The notes beneath the pieces are model-generated. The model was not told the origin of the DNA and did not search any database. It saw only the letters and a program-made list of their open reading frames with translations. This document shows, one piece after another, positions 42,161-51,709 of a DNA stretch of 64,000 bases (its first letter is position 1; each line of letters opens with the position of its first letter). The translations under genes and the position numbers were made by a program. This DNA comes from Paenibacillus taichungensis (GTDB taxonomy: Bacteria; Bacillota; Bacilli; Paenibacillales; Paenibacillaceae). The stretch spans positions 186,001 through 250,000 of the forward strand of contig NZ_QEVW01000009.1 in assembly GCF_003287275.1 (NCBI RefSeq). The letters run 5' to 3'.

Positions 42161-43453
42161 ATGCAAACCATTACAAAACCAGCCAAAATCCTGCGATCAC
42201 CTTTTTTTATCGCCATGTGGCTAACGCTTTTTTTAGTTGAAATCATCAAGGGTGCCCTGCTGGTCGCTATTTTGCCCGTGTATATGGACAATATTCTGGG
42301 CTTATCCGCTGGCGTAATTGGTGTGGCCTTTGCCCTTCAATATTTGGGAGATAATCTGTTCCGGGCTCCCTCTGGCTGGGCAGCAGAACGAATCGGATTC
42401 CGGGCAACAATGGTGACGGCCCTAATTTGTACATTAGTTGCTGTAATCATGATTATCTTTTTCAAAAGTGCATTTGGCCTTGCCATGGCTTGTCTCATTC
42501 TCGGAGTTGGTACGTCACCCCTTTGGCCTTGTGCCATGACGGGCGTGACCGCGATGTCGGGGCCCCAGAACAAGAACGGTACAGCCATGGGTGCGCTGGA
42601 GATGGCGGCACTTGGAGGGACTGGACTTGGTCCGATCGGAATGAACTGGCTATTGGAGCGGACGCATCACGATTATCGCACCATTTTCCTGGTATTGATG
42701 GGTGTTGCAATCCTGGTCATTCTGGTCGCCTTGATTCTACCCGGACGTGTTGTTGTTGAGGAAGAGCATGCGGATAGTGAGCCCAAGCGGGAAGATATGA
42801 AATATCCGACTAAGCCGAATATTCTTACGCCTTTCATCCGACTCAAAAATAGTGTTCAGGGCACGTTGCAACGGGTACGCAGCACCCTTAATGTAAATCC
42901 GCTCGTATATCCTGCACTGTTCATGCAGTCTTTTGTTATTGGTCTGCTCAGTCCCGTGATTACGTTATATACTCGTACAGACCTGCACATCTCGCCCAAC
43001 CTGTACAGCTTGTTGCTGATAGCCGGTGGTGGCATCACGGTCATTGCCCTGCTGCCTGTAGGTAAAATGGTAGACCGCTTTGGAACGGCACCGTTCCTGA
43101 ACATCGGTTTTTTGATGGCAGCAGCCAGTCTGTTTGCCTTTTCTTCCATTACGTCCATTCCTGTTGTGTTCGGCATCGTCATGCTGGTCGGTGTCAGCTA
43201 TGCGATGATTCTCCCGGCTTGGAATGCGTTTGTAGCCACATTGATTCCCAAAGGGGAACGCGGAGCGATCTGGGGTTTCTTCCTGACCCTTCAGGGATCA
43301 GGCATGGTCGTAGGGCCGATTGTATCCGGACTGCTGTGGGATCACATTAGTCATCCGGCTCCATTTATCGGAAGTGCTGTCGTTATGGCTGGACTTGCTG
43401 TTGTGCACTATGTGTTATCCCGTAAACCGTATCGTACAGCTCCTGCTAAATGA
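42161..43453 (+). CDS. MFS transporter
   Basis: The 430-residue protein has about twelve hydrophobic segments and the helix 2-3 loop DNLFRAPSGWAAERIGFRAT and FGLAMACLILGVGTSPLWPC motifs of the major facilitator family, with a large central loop (EEEHADSEPKREDMKYPTK). Substrate unknown. GGGGGAAAAAGA precedes the ATG at 42161; the frame runs 23 codons upstream without a site. Confidence 0.9.
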   Translation: MQTITKPAKILRSPFFIAMWLTLFLVEIIKGALLVAILPVYMDNILGLSAGVIGVAFALQYLGDNLFRAPSGWAAERIGFRATMVTALICTLVAVIMIIFFKSAFGLAMACLILGVGTSPLWPCAMTGVTAMSGPQNKNGTAMGALEMAALGGTGLGPIGMNWLLERTHHDYRTIFLVLMGVAILVILVALILPGRVVVEEEHADSEPKREDMKYPTKPNILTPFIRLKNSVQGTLQRVRSTLNVNPLVYPALFMQSFVIGLLSPVITLYTRTDLHISPNLYSLLLIAGGGITVIALLPVGKMVDRFGTAPFLNIGFLMAAASLFAFSSITSIPVVFGIVMLVGVSYAMILPAWNAFVATLIPKGERGAIWGFFLTLQGSGMVVGPIVSGLLWDHISHPAPFIGSAVVMAGLAVVHYVLSRKPYRTAPAK

Positions 43454-43485
43454 TGCGATGAAGCCTGGTAAGGTTGATCTAATAA

Positions 43486-43530
43486 GAAAGGGAGTTCCAA
43501 CAACCGTACAGGTTTGGAACTCCCTTTTTA
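43486..43530. terminator. Bidirectional terminator
   Basis: AAAGGGAGTTCCAA/TTGGAACTCCCTTT is a 14-bp perfect stem with A and T tails, between the MFS gene and a minus-strand small gene. Confidence 0.93.
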
Positions 43531-43549
43531 TGTAATATAGTGCATCCAT

Positions 43550-43684
43550 TTAGCTAACGACGTGAAGATCATTCTGCCCGCCGCAGTGATCAACTTCGGG
43601 AACTAACTGTGAACAAATTGTTTCCAGGAACTTGTCCCCATCCGTAGCAAGCAGATCATTCCCATCAACTCGCAGTCCGCACAT
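43550..43684 (-). CDS. Candidate small protein of 44 residues
   Basis: The minus-strand frame encodes 44 residues with good amino-acid composition (starts MCGLRVDGNDLLATDGDKFL, ends in two more cysteines and HVVS) and stops 20 bases before a terminator. AGAGG lies only 2 bases before the ATG. The frame opens further upstream to another ATG (43717) but crosses a TGA at 43705, so the start may be damaged or the true one may be this ATG. Confidence 0.45.
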   Translation of the reverse strand: MCGLRVDGNDLLATDGDKFLETICSQLVPEVDHCGGQNDLHVVS

Positions 43685-43906
43685 GACCTCTGCATACCTT
43701 CATTTCGCGTCCATCATATCATGAAAAACGGGGGCTTGCCCCTGTGCATTTGCGGAAAGCTGCGATCCTCCGGATCAATCGGTGAAAAATAGTCAAATAA
43801 CCAAGTACCCTTACATAAAATGAAGTATAAAATAGGGTAAGCCGATTGAGTAGAAGCGATTGAAGAAGATGGCCGGAGCATCTCCGGTACAGATGGAGGG
43901 AGTGCC

Positions 43907-44506
43907 GTGAATAAGAGTTATGAAGTTGAATATTGCAATCTGGAGCTGCGGTTCAACCGTCGGCATATCCAAAATTTGATCAAAGACCTTATTCGTGAGG
44001 GGTATTCACTATATTGGAGCGAGGACGAATCCTTTTTTATTCTGTCAGTCCGCACCGGACGCAAGCTGGTAAAGCTCCGTTTTCAACAGACGCGCAGTGG
44101 GAATTACAAGATGACGGGAGATTATATCATCAAGGATGCAAAGCTTGCGGAATGGTTGGAGAAGCTGATTGGGGATACACGCGGGCATGCCGTTGTGAAG
44201 CGGTTTAAGGATCAGCAGATGACTGTAGAGAATATTTTGTTTGGTGAAGTCATTCGTCTCGTTGAAGTATCCGGGTTCAAACAGCGTGTTATTTTTCAAA
44301 AGGAACCTGCGCCGACGGCGGAAGAGATGGAAGAAATGTTCCTCTCGCGTGAAGGTGAGGAGCGACTCATGCTTCTGCGCATGGAAGTGGACGATGAACT
44401 GGAGCGTCTGCATGCCGCCATTCAGACGGATAATATCGAAAAAGCAGATGCCTGTCGTAAAGTCTTAAAGCAGTTGTCAGGGCACATGTTGATGCTGGAA
44501 GGCTGA
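43907..44506 (+). CDS. Hypothetical conserved protein
   Basis: The 199-residue product is a mixed alpha/beta protein with a basic N-terminal half (YCNLELRFNRRHIQNLIKDLIREGYSLYW, VRTGRKLVKLRFQQTRSGNYKMTGDYIIKD) and a charged helical tail with a Glu/Met-rich stretch (PTAEEMEEMFLSREGEERLMLLRMEVDDELERLH). No domain is recognised. The GTG start at 43907 has GGAGGGA upstream. It is monocistronic. Confidence 0.65.
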   Translation: MNKSYEVEYCNLELRFNRRHIQNLIKDLIREGYSLYWSEDESFFILSVRTGRKLVKLRFQQTRSGNYKMTGDYIIKDAKLAEWLEKLIGDTRGHAVVKRFKDQQMTVENILFGEVIRLVEVSGFKQRVIFQKEPAPTAEEMEEMFLSREGEERLMLLRMEVDDELERLHAAIQTDNIEKADACRKVLKQLSGHMLMLEG

Positions 44507-44533
44507 ATATAACGCTGTATTTATGAAAATACG

Positions 44534-44565
44534 ATGAACACCTCAGGTAATTGGGGTGTTTTCTC
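44534..44565 (+). terminator. Intrinsic terminator
   Basis: AACACCTC/GGGGTGTT with a T tract after the 43907-44506 gene. Confidence 0.75.
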
Positions 44566-44675
44566 GCTGTGTGAACATAGTCCGGGGTTCACTTCTATGC
44601 GTAAAACCGTTAAAATGGGGGTATTGTTGAGAATTCATTCAATAAAATTAATTGGAGCAAAGGATGGAGGACCAG

Positions 44676-46085
44676 ATGGCGAAACAACAGATCGGTGTCA
44701 TTGGACTTGCAGTAATGGGCAAAAATTTGGCCCTTAACATTGAAAGCAGAGGTTTCACGGTGTCGGTATTTAATCGTTCCCCGGAGAAAACCAACGATCT
44801 TCTGAAAGAAGCCGAAGGTAAAAACCTGACAGGCACATTCTCTATTGAAGAGTTTGTGGCATCCCTGGAATCCCCGCGCAAAATCCTGATCATGGTACAA
44901 GCTGGTTATGCAACCGACGCTACCATTGAACAACTGCTTCCTCATTTGGATGAGGGCGACATCATCATTGATGGCGGTAACGCATACTTCCCTGACACCC
45001 AACGTCGCAGCAAAGAGCTGGAAGACAAAGGCATTCGCTTCATCGGTACAGGTGTATCCGGTGGGGAAGAAGGCGCGTTGAAAGGCCCAGCAATTATGCC
45101 TGGTGGACAAGAGAGTGCGTACAAGCTGGTTGAACCGATCCTGACAGCCATTTCGGCCAAAGTCGGTGACGATCCTTGTTGTACATATATTGGACCAGAC
45201 GGTGCCGGACATTATGTGAAAATGGTGCATAACGGTATCGAATACGGAGATATGCAGCTGATTGGTGAAGCTTACCACCTGCTCAAATCTGTGTTGAATG
45301 TGTCCGTTGAAGAGCTTCACGCTATCTTTACAGAATGGAACCAGGGAGAGCTGGATAGCTATTTGATCGAAATCACGGCAGACATCTTCTCCAAATACGA
45401 TCCAGAAACGGGCAAACCAATGGTTGATGTCATTCTGGATGCAGCCGGACAAAAAGGAACAGGAAAATGGACAAGCCAAAGCGCGCTGGATCTCGGCGTA
45501 CCATTGTCCATGATTACCGAATCCGTATTCTCCCGCTTCCTGTCTGCGATGAAAGATGAGCGTGTGGCAGCAAGCAAAATCCTGAACGGACCTGCGGTTG
45601 AAGCCTTCTCCGGTGACAAAAAGGCGTTCATCGAGAATGTGCGTAAAGCGCTGTTTGCAAGTAAAATCGTATCCTATGCACAAGGATTTGCACAAATGCG
45701 TGCAGCTTCCGACGAGTACGGCTGGGATCTGAAATACGGCAACATCGCCATGATCTTCCGTGGTGGCTGCATCATCCGTTCTCAGTTCCTGCAAAACATC
45801 AAAGAAGCGTATGACAAAGATGCAGCACTGAAAAACCTGCTTCTGGATCCATACTTCCAAAACATTGTAGAATCCTACCAAGGTGCATGGCGTGAAGTTG
45901 TAGCTGCTGCGGTAACTCAAGGCGTTCCGGTTCCTGGGTTCTCCAGTGCCTTGTCCTACTACGATAGCTACCGTACAGAGCGTTTGCCTGCGAACCTGCT
46001 GCAAGCACAACGTGACTACTTTGGCGCTCATACGTTCAAACGTTTGGACAAAGAAGGCAGTTTCCACCACAACTGGATGGAATAG
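44676..46085 (+). CDS. gndA: 6-phosphogluconate dehydrogenase, NADP-dependent, decarboxylating
   Basis: The 469-residue protein of the pentose phosphate pathway converts 6-phosphogluconate to ribulose-5-phosphate. Landmarks: [17 protein letters not shown] (cofactor fold, residues 5-21), [67 protein letters not shown], and [18 protein letters not shown] at the C-terminus. Length and start (GGAGGAC before the ATG) fit. A large minus-strand frame lies on the same DNA but is a shadow. Confidence 0.97.
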   Translation: MAKQQIGVIGLAVMGKNLALNIESRGFTVSVFNRSPEKTNDLLKEAEGKNLTGTFSIEEFVASLESPRKILIMVQAGYATDATIEQLLPHLDEGDIIIDGGNAYFPDTQRRSKELEDKGIRFIGTGVSGGEEGALKGPAIMPGGQESAYKLVEPILTAISAKVGDDPCCTYIGPDGAGHYVKMVHNGIEYGDMQLIGEAYHLLKSVLNVSVEELHAIFTEWNQGELDSYLIEITADIFSKYDPETGKPMVDVILDAAGQKGTGKWTSQSALDLGVPLSMITESVFSRFLSAMKDERVAASKILNGPAVEAFSGDKKAFIENVRKALFASKIVSYAQGFAQMRAASDEYGWDLKYGNIAMIFRGGCIIRSQFLQNIKEAYDKDAALKNLLLDPYFQNIVESYQGAWREVVAAAVTQGVPVPGFSSALSYYDSYRTERLPANLLQAQRDYFGAHTFKRLDKEGSFHHNWME

Positions 46086-46179
46086 TAACGTATATATGCA
46101 AGTCCGTGTGAGTTGGCTAAAGTGTCCTGAATCAGGAGCCTTGGCTGGAAGAAAGGCATGGGCAGAAGCTTGGAAAGGG

Positions 46180-46226
46180 GACTTGGAGAGTCGGTTCATA
46201 CCGATGACCTCCAGGTCTCTTTTTTA
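46180..46226 (+). terminator. Intrinsic terminator of gndA
   Basis: A long imperfect stem GACTTGGAGAGTCGGT/ACCGATGACCTCCAGGTC with TCTTTTTT. Confidence 0.8.
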
Positions 46227-46605
46227 CCGTATATGTAAGCTGTTGATCCTACATCTTATGAACCTGAGAAGCCTTATTTCATGAATATGAACCTTTTCTA
46301 TTCTCTAACGAAATGAGAAGATCCTATTTAGAACAGATGGAGCGAAATTGCGCTGTTTTGAAGGTGTTTTTGTGAAATAAGTTTCCTGAGATTCGTTAGA
46401 GTTTTATAATCGCCTCTAATTCAAAAATAAACTTATCTGAATTCGTTGAAATCGTATGGAGTACATAAACATGCTACGACATGCTCTGGAAGTGCTTGCG
46501 GATGCTGGGAGGGAAGGGGGCACTATGGCCTTCCCCCGTCTGCAGGGCTGTGTTATGATAGGACAAAAGTGCTCACGAATTGCTTGAATTAAAGGAGTGT
46601 ACACC
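46227..46605. other. Intergenic region with palindromic repeat
   Basis: No gene is seen in these ~380 bases. They contain the palindromic repeat unit at 46303-46401, degenerate fragments on both sides (around 46250 and 46410-46440), and the promoter region of the shikimate kinase gene. Confidence 0.5.
46303..46401. repeat. REP-like palindromic intergenic repeat
   Basis: CTCTAACGAA at 46303-46312 and TTCGTTAGAG at 46392-46401 are perfect 10-bp terminal inverted repeats. The centre has AGCGaaattgCGCT (46341-46354). Less perfect CTCTAA- and GAAGCCTTATTTC-like pieces flank it. I recall related sequences in Paenibacillus intergenic regions; I cannot verify this here. Confidence 0.6.
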
Positions 46606-47115
46606 TTGAGCAAGTCTAACAATATTATTCTCATCGGCATGATGGGAACTGGCAAATCAACCGTTGCTGACATGCTCGCGCGCGAGTTAGGTTACCGACT
46701 GATTGATGTTGACGCCGCAGTGGAGAAAGAGGAAGGCTGTACGATTCCTGAATTGTTCACAGGCAAGGGAGAGACATATTTCCGCGATGCAGAGAGTCGC
46801 ATGTTGTGCTCGGTGTTAGAGAAAAAGGCACAGGTGATTGCAACCGGAGGCGGTGTGGTTCTGCGTTCGGACAACTGTGACGTCATGTCGAAGAACGGCT
46901 GGGTGGTTGCCCTGACTGCCGATCCGGCAGTGATCGTAGAACGCGTCAGCGGCTGTGATAACCGTCCACTCTTGGCAGGTAATGCGGAGGAACGCATTAA
47001 GACCATTATGCAGGAACGGAAGGACGCATACCGGTTTGCACATTACACGGTGGATACAACCGAGTTATCCGCTTCTGAAGTGACACGTTTAATTTTAGCG
47101 CATTACCGCGTCTAA
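46606..47115 (+). CDS. aroK: Shikimate kinase
   Basis: The 169-residue kinase phosphorylates shikimate in aromatic amino-acid synthesis. It has the P-loop GMMGTGKST (residues ~10-18), the substrate residues in IDVDAAVE and FRDAESRML, and ATGGGVVLR. The TTG start at 46606 follows AAAGGAG; the GTG at 46597 lies within the site. EPSP synthase (aroA) is encoded 750 bases downstream. Confidence 0.93.
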   Translation: MSKSNNIILIGMMGTGKSTVADMLARELGYRLIDVDAAVEKEEGCTIPELFTGKGETYFRDAESRMLCSVLEKKAQVIATGGGVVLRSDNCDVMSKNGWVVALTADPAVIVERVSGCDNRPLLAGNAEERIKTIMQERKDAYRFAHYTVDTTELSASEVTRLILAHYRV

Positions 47116-47282
47116 GCTTGTGATTATTTCATTTTCTCGTCTTAGGTATGGATAGAATGTACACACAGGAGTGCATGCTCGAAGCGAGGAAAGAGATATC
47201 TATCGCGTGTATGTGGAAGAAGAGATGTCGAAGGAATTAAAGTTTAAATGGAGCCATGTGATCGTAGTGGTAGATGGATATG

Positions 47283-47307
47283 AAAAACGGGCCGATTGGC
47301 CCGTTTG
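47283..47307 (-). terminator. Intrinsic terminator (minus strand)
   Basis: AAACGGGCC/GGCCCGTTT with a minus-strand TTTTTC tail, about 95 bases after the rhodanese gene. Confidence 0.75.
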
Positions 47308-47399
47308 ACTGACTGCAAGGATCAGGATGCATGGTGGTTATCAAGAACTGCTGATTGCAGCTATCTATCCTAACCTTATAACGCCGATCCTGATGTTAC

Positions 47400-47705
47400 T
47401 CAGTCTTCCTCTTGCCATTGCAGCATGCCGCCAACCATATTGGTGCAACCATCATATCCGAGCTGCTGCAAGTACTCACAGGCACGCTCACTGCGGTATC
47501 CACTGCGGCAGATCAGAACAATCTCACCAGACTTTTGAATTTCGGAGAGTCTGTCGGGAATCTGTCCGAGCGGGATGTGTTTGGCTCCTGCGATCATGCC
47601 TTGTGCGACTTCATCGTCCTCTCGGACGTCTATCATCTGCAGCTTCTCTCCCGCCTGCAAACGGCGGCGCAGCTCAGAAGGTTCAATTTCAGCAATTTGT
47701 GTCAT
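47400..47705 (-). CDS. Rhodanese-like sulfurtransferase
   Basis: The 101-residue single-domain rhodanese has the active loop CRSGYRS with C66, plus MIDVREDDE and GHIPLGQIP-type (KHIPLGQIPDR) motifs and GGMLQW at the end. It moves sulfane sulfur between thiols. AGAGGAC precedes the ATG. Single gene on the minus strand between aroK and aroA. Confidence 0.92.
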   Translation of the reverse strand: MTQIAEIEPSELRRRLQAGEKLQMIDVREDDEVAQGMIAGAKHIPLGQIPDRLSEIQKSGEIVLICRSGYRSERACEYLQQLGYDGCTNMVGGMLQWQEED

Positions 47706-47868
47706 ATTCAGGTCCTCTTTTCTGTATGGACTTAACGCCTATAATGATACCCAAGCGATGTATGGAATGTCAATTTGGCAGTACCGCACACCCTATGTAT
47801 CCTGAACCAAACACGTAACAGGATCATCTAACGAAGCAAATTATAATCAATGAAGGAGAATTTCATCC

Positions 47869-49164
47869 ATGGACGTTATCGTTAAACCAACCCCATCCCT
47901 GAACGGGGAAATTGGAGCTTTGTCTTCCAAAAACTACACCACACGTTATTTGCTAGCTGCTGCGCTGGCAGAAGGCACGAGTACGATCCATTACCCTGCT
48001 CATAGTGAAGATAGCGATGCTATGCGCAGATGTATTCGCGATCTTGGAGCGGTACTTGAAGAAGATGATAGCAAAATCGTTATCCAAGGCTTCGGCAGCC
48101 ATCCACGTGATGTGCGTGAATTGAATGTGGGTAATGCGGGTGCAGTGCTGCGTTTCCTGATGGGGGTAACGGCACTTTGTCCTGAGGTGACGTTTGTCAA
48201 TACGTACCCAGATTCTCTTGGCAAACGCCCACATGATGACCTGATCGATGCGCTTGGTCAGCTTGGTGTTGAGGTACAGCACGAACAAGGACGCTTGCCG
48301 ATCACCATCAAAGGTGGTCAGGCCAAGGGCGGACATATTCGCGTATCAGGTTCGGTTAGCTCCCAGTATTTGAGTGCGTTGCTGTTTGTAACTCCTCTTC
48401 TGGCCGAAGACAGCACGATTGAAGTATTAAACGATTTGAAATCCAAAGTGGTTATTGGTCAGACGCTGGAAGTACTGGAACAAGCGGGTATCGTCATTCA
48501 TGCGAGTGATGATTATATGTCCTTCCGTGTACCTGGCGGCCAAGCCTATAAACCGCAAACATATACAGTTCAAGGAGACTATCCGGGTTCAGCAGCTGTC
48601 CTCGCGGCCGCGGCTGTCACCCAATCAGATGTTAAAATTTTGCGGTTGATGGAACAGAGCAAACAAGGTGAGCGTGCTATTGTTGACGTTCTGCGCATGA
48701 TGGAAGTGCCGTTGACGCATGAGAACGACGTGGTTCACGTGCAAGGTAACGGTACATTGAAAGCCGTGGAATTCGATGGAGATGCCGCGACAGACGCGGT
48801 TTTGGCCATGGTAGCGGCGGCAGTGTTTGCGGAAGGCACTTCACGGTTCTATAATGTAGAGAACTTACGTTACAAGGAATGTGACCGAATTACGGATTAT
48901 TTGAACGAACTGCGGAAGGCAGGAGCAAACGTAGAAGAACGTCAGGCTGAGATTATCGTACATGGTCGTCCGGAAGGCGTCGAAGGCGGCGTTGAGATTA
49001 ATGCTCACTACGATCATCGCGTAATTATGGCACTGACCGTTGTTGGTTTGCGTTCGAAAGAACCGCTTCGTATTCGGGATGCACACCATGTAGCCAAGTC
49101 TTATCCGCAATATTTTGATCATTTGCAGGCGCTTGGTGCCTCGGTTCAATGGGTAAAAGAGTAA
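47869..49164 (+). CDS. aroA: 5-enolpyruvylshikimate-3-phosphate synthase
   Basis: The 431-residue enzyme joins phosphoenolpyruvate and shikimate-3-phosphate. It has NAGAVLRFLMGV (residues ~92-103), LGKRPHDDLIDAL, the SVSSQYLSALLFVTPLL loop, the later ENLRYKECDRI and HYDHRVIMALTV. The GAGAA-type sites AAGGAG lie before the ATG. aroK is upstream, so this is a small shikimate-pathway group interrupted by a rhodanese gene. Confidence 0.95.
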   Translation: MDVIVKPTPSLNGEIGALSSKNYTTRYLLAAALAEGTSTIHYPAHSEDSDAMRRCIRDLGAVLEEDDSKIVIQGFGSHPRDVRELNVGNAGAVLRFLMGVTALCPEVTFVNTYPDSLGKRPHDDLIDALGQLGVEVQHEQGRLPITIKGGQAKGGHIRVSGSVSSQYLSALLFVTPLLAEDSTIEVLNDLKSKVVIGQTLEVLEQAGIVIHASDDYMSFRVPGGQAYKPQTYTVQGDYPGSAAVLAAAAVTQSDVKILRLMEQSKQGERAIVDVLRMMEVPLTHENDVVHVQGNGTLKAVEFDGDAATDAVLAMVAAAVFAEGTSRFYNVENLRYKECDRITDYLNELRKAGANVEERQAEIIVHGRPEGVEGGVEINAHYDHRVIMALTVVGLRSKEPLRIRDAHHVAKSYPQYFDHLQALGASVQWVKE

Positions 49165-49240
49165 AATAACACGTTTAAGAAGTTGTTCAAAAACGGTTTT
49201 TTGAACACGCACTTTAAGCAGAAAAGGATGGTGCTTGAAC

Positions 49241-49675
49241 ATGGAATTTAACAATCCTACTCGTGAAGAAATTGGACAACTTTTGCGCAAGGCAGGCAAC
49301 ATCGCAGTCGTCGGCTTATCGGACAAATCAGATCGAACTTCCTATATGGTAGCGGAAGCCATGCAAAGCAGAGGTTATCGCATCATCCCGGTAAATCCAC
49401 AGGTACAAGGTGAGATTCTCGGTGAGACGGTATATGCAACCCTCGCAGATATCCCTGAACCGGTAGATATCGTGAACGTATTCCGCCGGGATGAATATTG
49501 CGCGGATGTCGCTCGTGAAGCTGCGGCAATCAAGGCAAATGTATTGTGGCTTCAGCTTGGTATCCATAGTGATGAAGCCGTACAGATTGCTGCTGAGAAC
49601 GGCATGACAGCGGTAACGAATCGTTGTATCAAGGTAGAGGATTCCATCGTTCTGCGCGGTGCTGGACGCGGTTAA
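49241..49675 (+). CDS. CoA-binding domain protein (YccU-like)
   Basis: The 144-residue product has a CoA_binding_2 Rossmann fold: NIAVVGLSDKSDRTSYMVAEAMQ, RIIPVNPQVQGEILGETVY, VNVFRR, WLQLGIHS and NRCIKVE. ATG at 49241 is preferred over TTG 49235 from spacing to AAGGATGG. Function unknown, perhaps a CoA- or nucleotide-binding regulator. A strong terminator follows. Confidence 0.9.
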   Translation: MEFNNPTREEIGQLLRKAGNIAVVGLSDKSDRTSYMVAEAMQSRGYRIIPVNPQVQGEILGETVYATLADIPEPVDIVNVFRRDEYCADVAREAAAIKANVLWLQLGIHSDEAVQIAAENGMTAVTNRCIKVEDSIVLRGAGRG

Positions 49676-49688
49676 ATCTCGATCACTT

Positions 49689-49723
49689 AAAATCCCGTTA
49701 ACTTCGAGTTAACGGGATTTTTT
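49689..49723 (+). terminator. Intrinsic terminator
   Basis: A 13-bp AATCCCGTTAACT/AGTTAACGGGATT stem with six Ts. Confidence 0.93.
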
Positions 49724-49775
49724 CTGTGGCATCATTGGAGTATAGAATAAATTACCAACAGGTTACTGTTTTGCT

Positions 49776-49804
49776 TTGACAAAACGTTGCGTAAAGCTTA
49801 CCAT
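49776..49804 (+). promoter_or_regulatory. SigA-type promoter of the PTS operon
   Basis: TTGACA and TACCAT separated by 17 bases, within 40 bases of the EIICBA start. Confidence 0.55.
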
Positions 49805-49828
49805 CTAGGATAGAAAGGAGAGGTCGCC

Positions 49829-51709
49829 ATGAATTGGCTCGGATCCTTGCAGCAGCTCGGACGAGCGGTAATGCTGCCTACAATGGTCCTGCCCGCCGCC
49901 GCAATTTTGCTGAGTGTTGGCAGTTTGCCCTGGGACGCCTGGGGATTGAAAGTTGTTGGTGAAGTGTCTACCGTGGCCGGACACGGTATTTTTTATTTTT
50001 TGCCGTATTTGTTCGCTGTCGGTGTAGCGCTGGGACTCTCCAACCAGGCCGGACAAGCGGGACTCGCTGCTCTGGCTGGTATTGTGATATATGATCAGGT
50101 GACTCGCAATTTCGGGGATGGCACCGTTCAACCTGCTTCCTTAATCGGGATTATTCTCGGCGCACTTGCCGGGGTGACGCATAATCGCTTCAAAAGTATT
50201 AAACTGCCCGAAATCTTACAGTTTTTCGGTGGTTCCAGATTTGTTTTGCTCATCGTAGGGCTGTGCTCGGCACTGTTCTCCTTCTTTATGTTATGGATTG
50301 CACCCATTTTGCAACATGCATTGAACGCCATCGCCACCTGGGAATACAGTCTCGGCGGTTTTGGGCTGTTTATATATGGGGTCTTGTACAGGGTGCTGGT
50401 GGCCTTCGGACTGCATCATTTGCTTAACAATGTGTTCTGGTTCCAACTGGGGACGTATGAAACAGCAGACGGCAATATTGTGCAAGGTGATTTGCCGCGT
50501 TTTTTTGCGGGTGATCCAACAGCAGGGTATTTTATGGCCGGATTATTCCCGATCATGATGTTTGCGATTCCAGCGATTGCCTTTGCGATTATTCAGGAAG
50601 CAAGGGAAGACCTGAAGCCGAAAATCAAAAAAACATTTCTCACTTCCGCACTTGTTTGTTTTCTGACAGGGGTATCGGAGCAGATTGAATTTGCCTTTTT
50701 GTTTGCGGCACCTTATCTGTTCATCGTGCATGCAGTCATGTCAGGACTTGCGATGTGGATCAGTTACTGGCTTGATATACGCCATGGTTTCTCCTATTCG
50801 GCCGGCATTATTGACTACATACTCAATTTCCATCTATCGGAGAATGCTTGGAAGCTCATACCGATTGGCATACTATATGGGTTGGTCTATTATTTCCTGT
50901 TTAGGTGGGCGATTCGTACGTTCAAGATTCCAACTCCAGGGCGCGAAGAGGGGTCCATGCTGGAAGATTGGGTAGGTAACATTCCTTATCAGGCTCCTCT
51001 CATTTTGGAAGCATTGGGCGGGAAAGAAAACATTGTGCAGGTAGAGGCCTGTATTACACGACTTCGACTCACCGTGCATAATGATCGGTTAATCGATACA
51101 GGGGCAATGAAGAGTATGGGATCCGCAGGGCTCATTAAGTTGGGTGGCGGTAACGTACAAGTGGTATTTGGCACCTATTCGGAGTTAATCCGGGAAGAGA
51201 TTGCGAAGCTGCTTGAACGGGACCTGCAACAAGTTCTGTTCTGTGCTCCTGTACAGGGTAAAATGCTGCCGATTGAAGAGGTGCCGGATCAGATATTTGC
51301 AGCCAAGCTTGTGGGCGATGGAGTAGCATTTGTCCCTGAAAAGGGAGAGCTGGTCTCGCCCGTATACGGAACGATTATGCACATGTATCCGACGATGCAC
51401 GCACTGGGCATTTCAACCCGGGAGGGACTTGAGGTCCTGCTGCATATCGGTATTGACACATCCCAACTGAAAGGCCACTTTGAAGCCTTTGTTCAGGAAG
51501 GGGATACGGTGGAGCCGGGGCAGTTGTTAATCAAGTTTGACCTGGCTGTATTGCGAGCCGAGGCGGCATCGCTGACGACACCGATGGTTATCACGAATCC
51601 TGATCGTGTCAAATCATGGAGCTTCGCTCCATTTAAGCAAGTTAAGAAAGGTCAGGCATCCGTTATGTCCGTGGTGCTCTATGACAGGAACGTTGGAGGG
51701 GTAGAATGA
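49829..51709 (+). CDS. PTS EIICBA, N-acetylglucosamine type
   Basis: The 626-residue membrane phosphotransferase holds EIIC (about ten helices, residues 1-380; ends with FHLSENAWKLIPIGILYGLVYYFLFRWAIRTF), EIIB with C408 in QVEACITRLRL, and EIIA with H539 in LEVLLHIGIDTSQL. The sequence resembles NagE/NagP rather than glucose PtsG, so GlcNAc is the likely substrate; glucose remains possible. The ATG has AAAGGAG upstream. Its TGA overlaps the Enzyme I start. Confidence 0.92.
   Translation: MNWLGSLQQLGRAVMLPTMVLPAAAILLSVGSLPWDAWGLKVVGEVSTVAGHGIFYFLPYLFAVGVALGLSNQAGQAGLAALAGIVIYDQVTRNFGDGTVQPASLIGIILGALAGVTHNRFKSIKLPEILQFFGGSRFVLLIVGLCSALFSFFMLWIAPILQHALNAIATWEYSLGGFGLFIYGVLYRVLVAFGLHHLLNNVFWFQLGTYETADGNIVQGDLPRFFAGDPTAGYFMAGLFPIMMFAIPAIAFAIIQEAREDLKPKIKKTFLTSALVCFLTGVSEQIEFAFLFAAPYLFIVHAVMSGLAMWISYWLDIRHGFSYSAGIIDYILNFHLSENAWKLIPIGILYGLVYYFLFRWAIRTFKIPTPGREEGSMLEDWVGNIPYQAPLILEALGGKENIVQVEACITRLRLTVHNDRLIDTGAMKSMGSAGLIKLGGGNVQVVFGTYSELIREEIAKLLERDLQQVLFCAPVQGKMLPIEEVPDQIFAAKLVGDGVAFVPEKGELVSPVYGTIMHMYPTMHALGISTREGLEVLLHIGIDTSQLKGHFEAFVQEGDTVEPGQLLIKFDLAVLRAEAASLTTPMVITNPDRVKSWSFAPFKQVKKGQASVMSVVLYDRNVGGVE

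Noticed and set aside
44610-46199. A 529-codon open frame on the minus strand opposite gndA
   Set aside because: It lies wholly antisense to a clearly conserved 6-phosphogluconate dehydrogenase and has no ribosome binding site or recognisable domain; codon bias of the plus-strand gene explains the long stop-free frame.
47171-47308. A possible 33- to 45-codon plus-strand gene before the rhodanese terminator
   Set aside because: The frame ends inside the terminator hairpin of the minus-strand rhodanese gene, and its candidate ribosome site is weak; the protein sequence is not recognised. I keep it only as a remote possibility.
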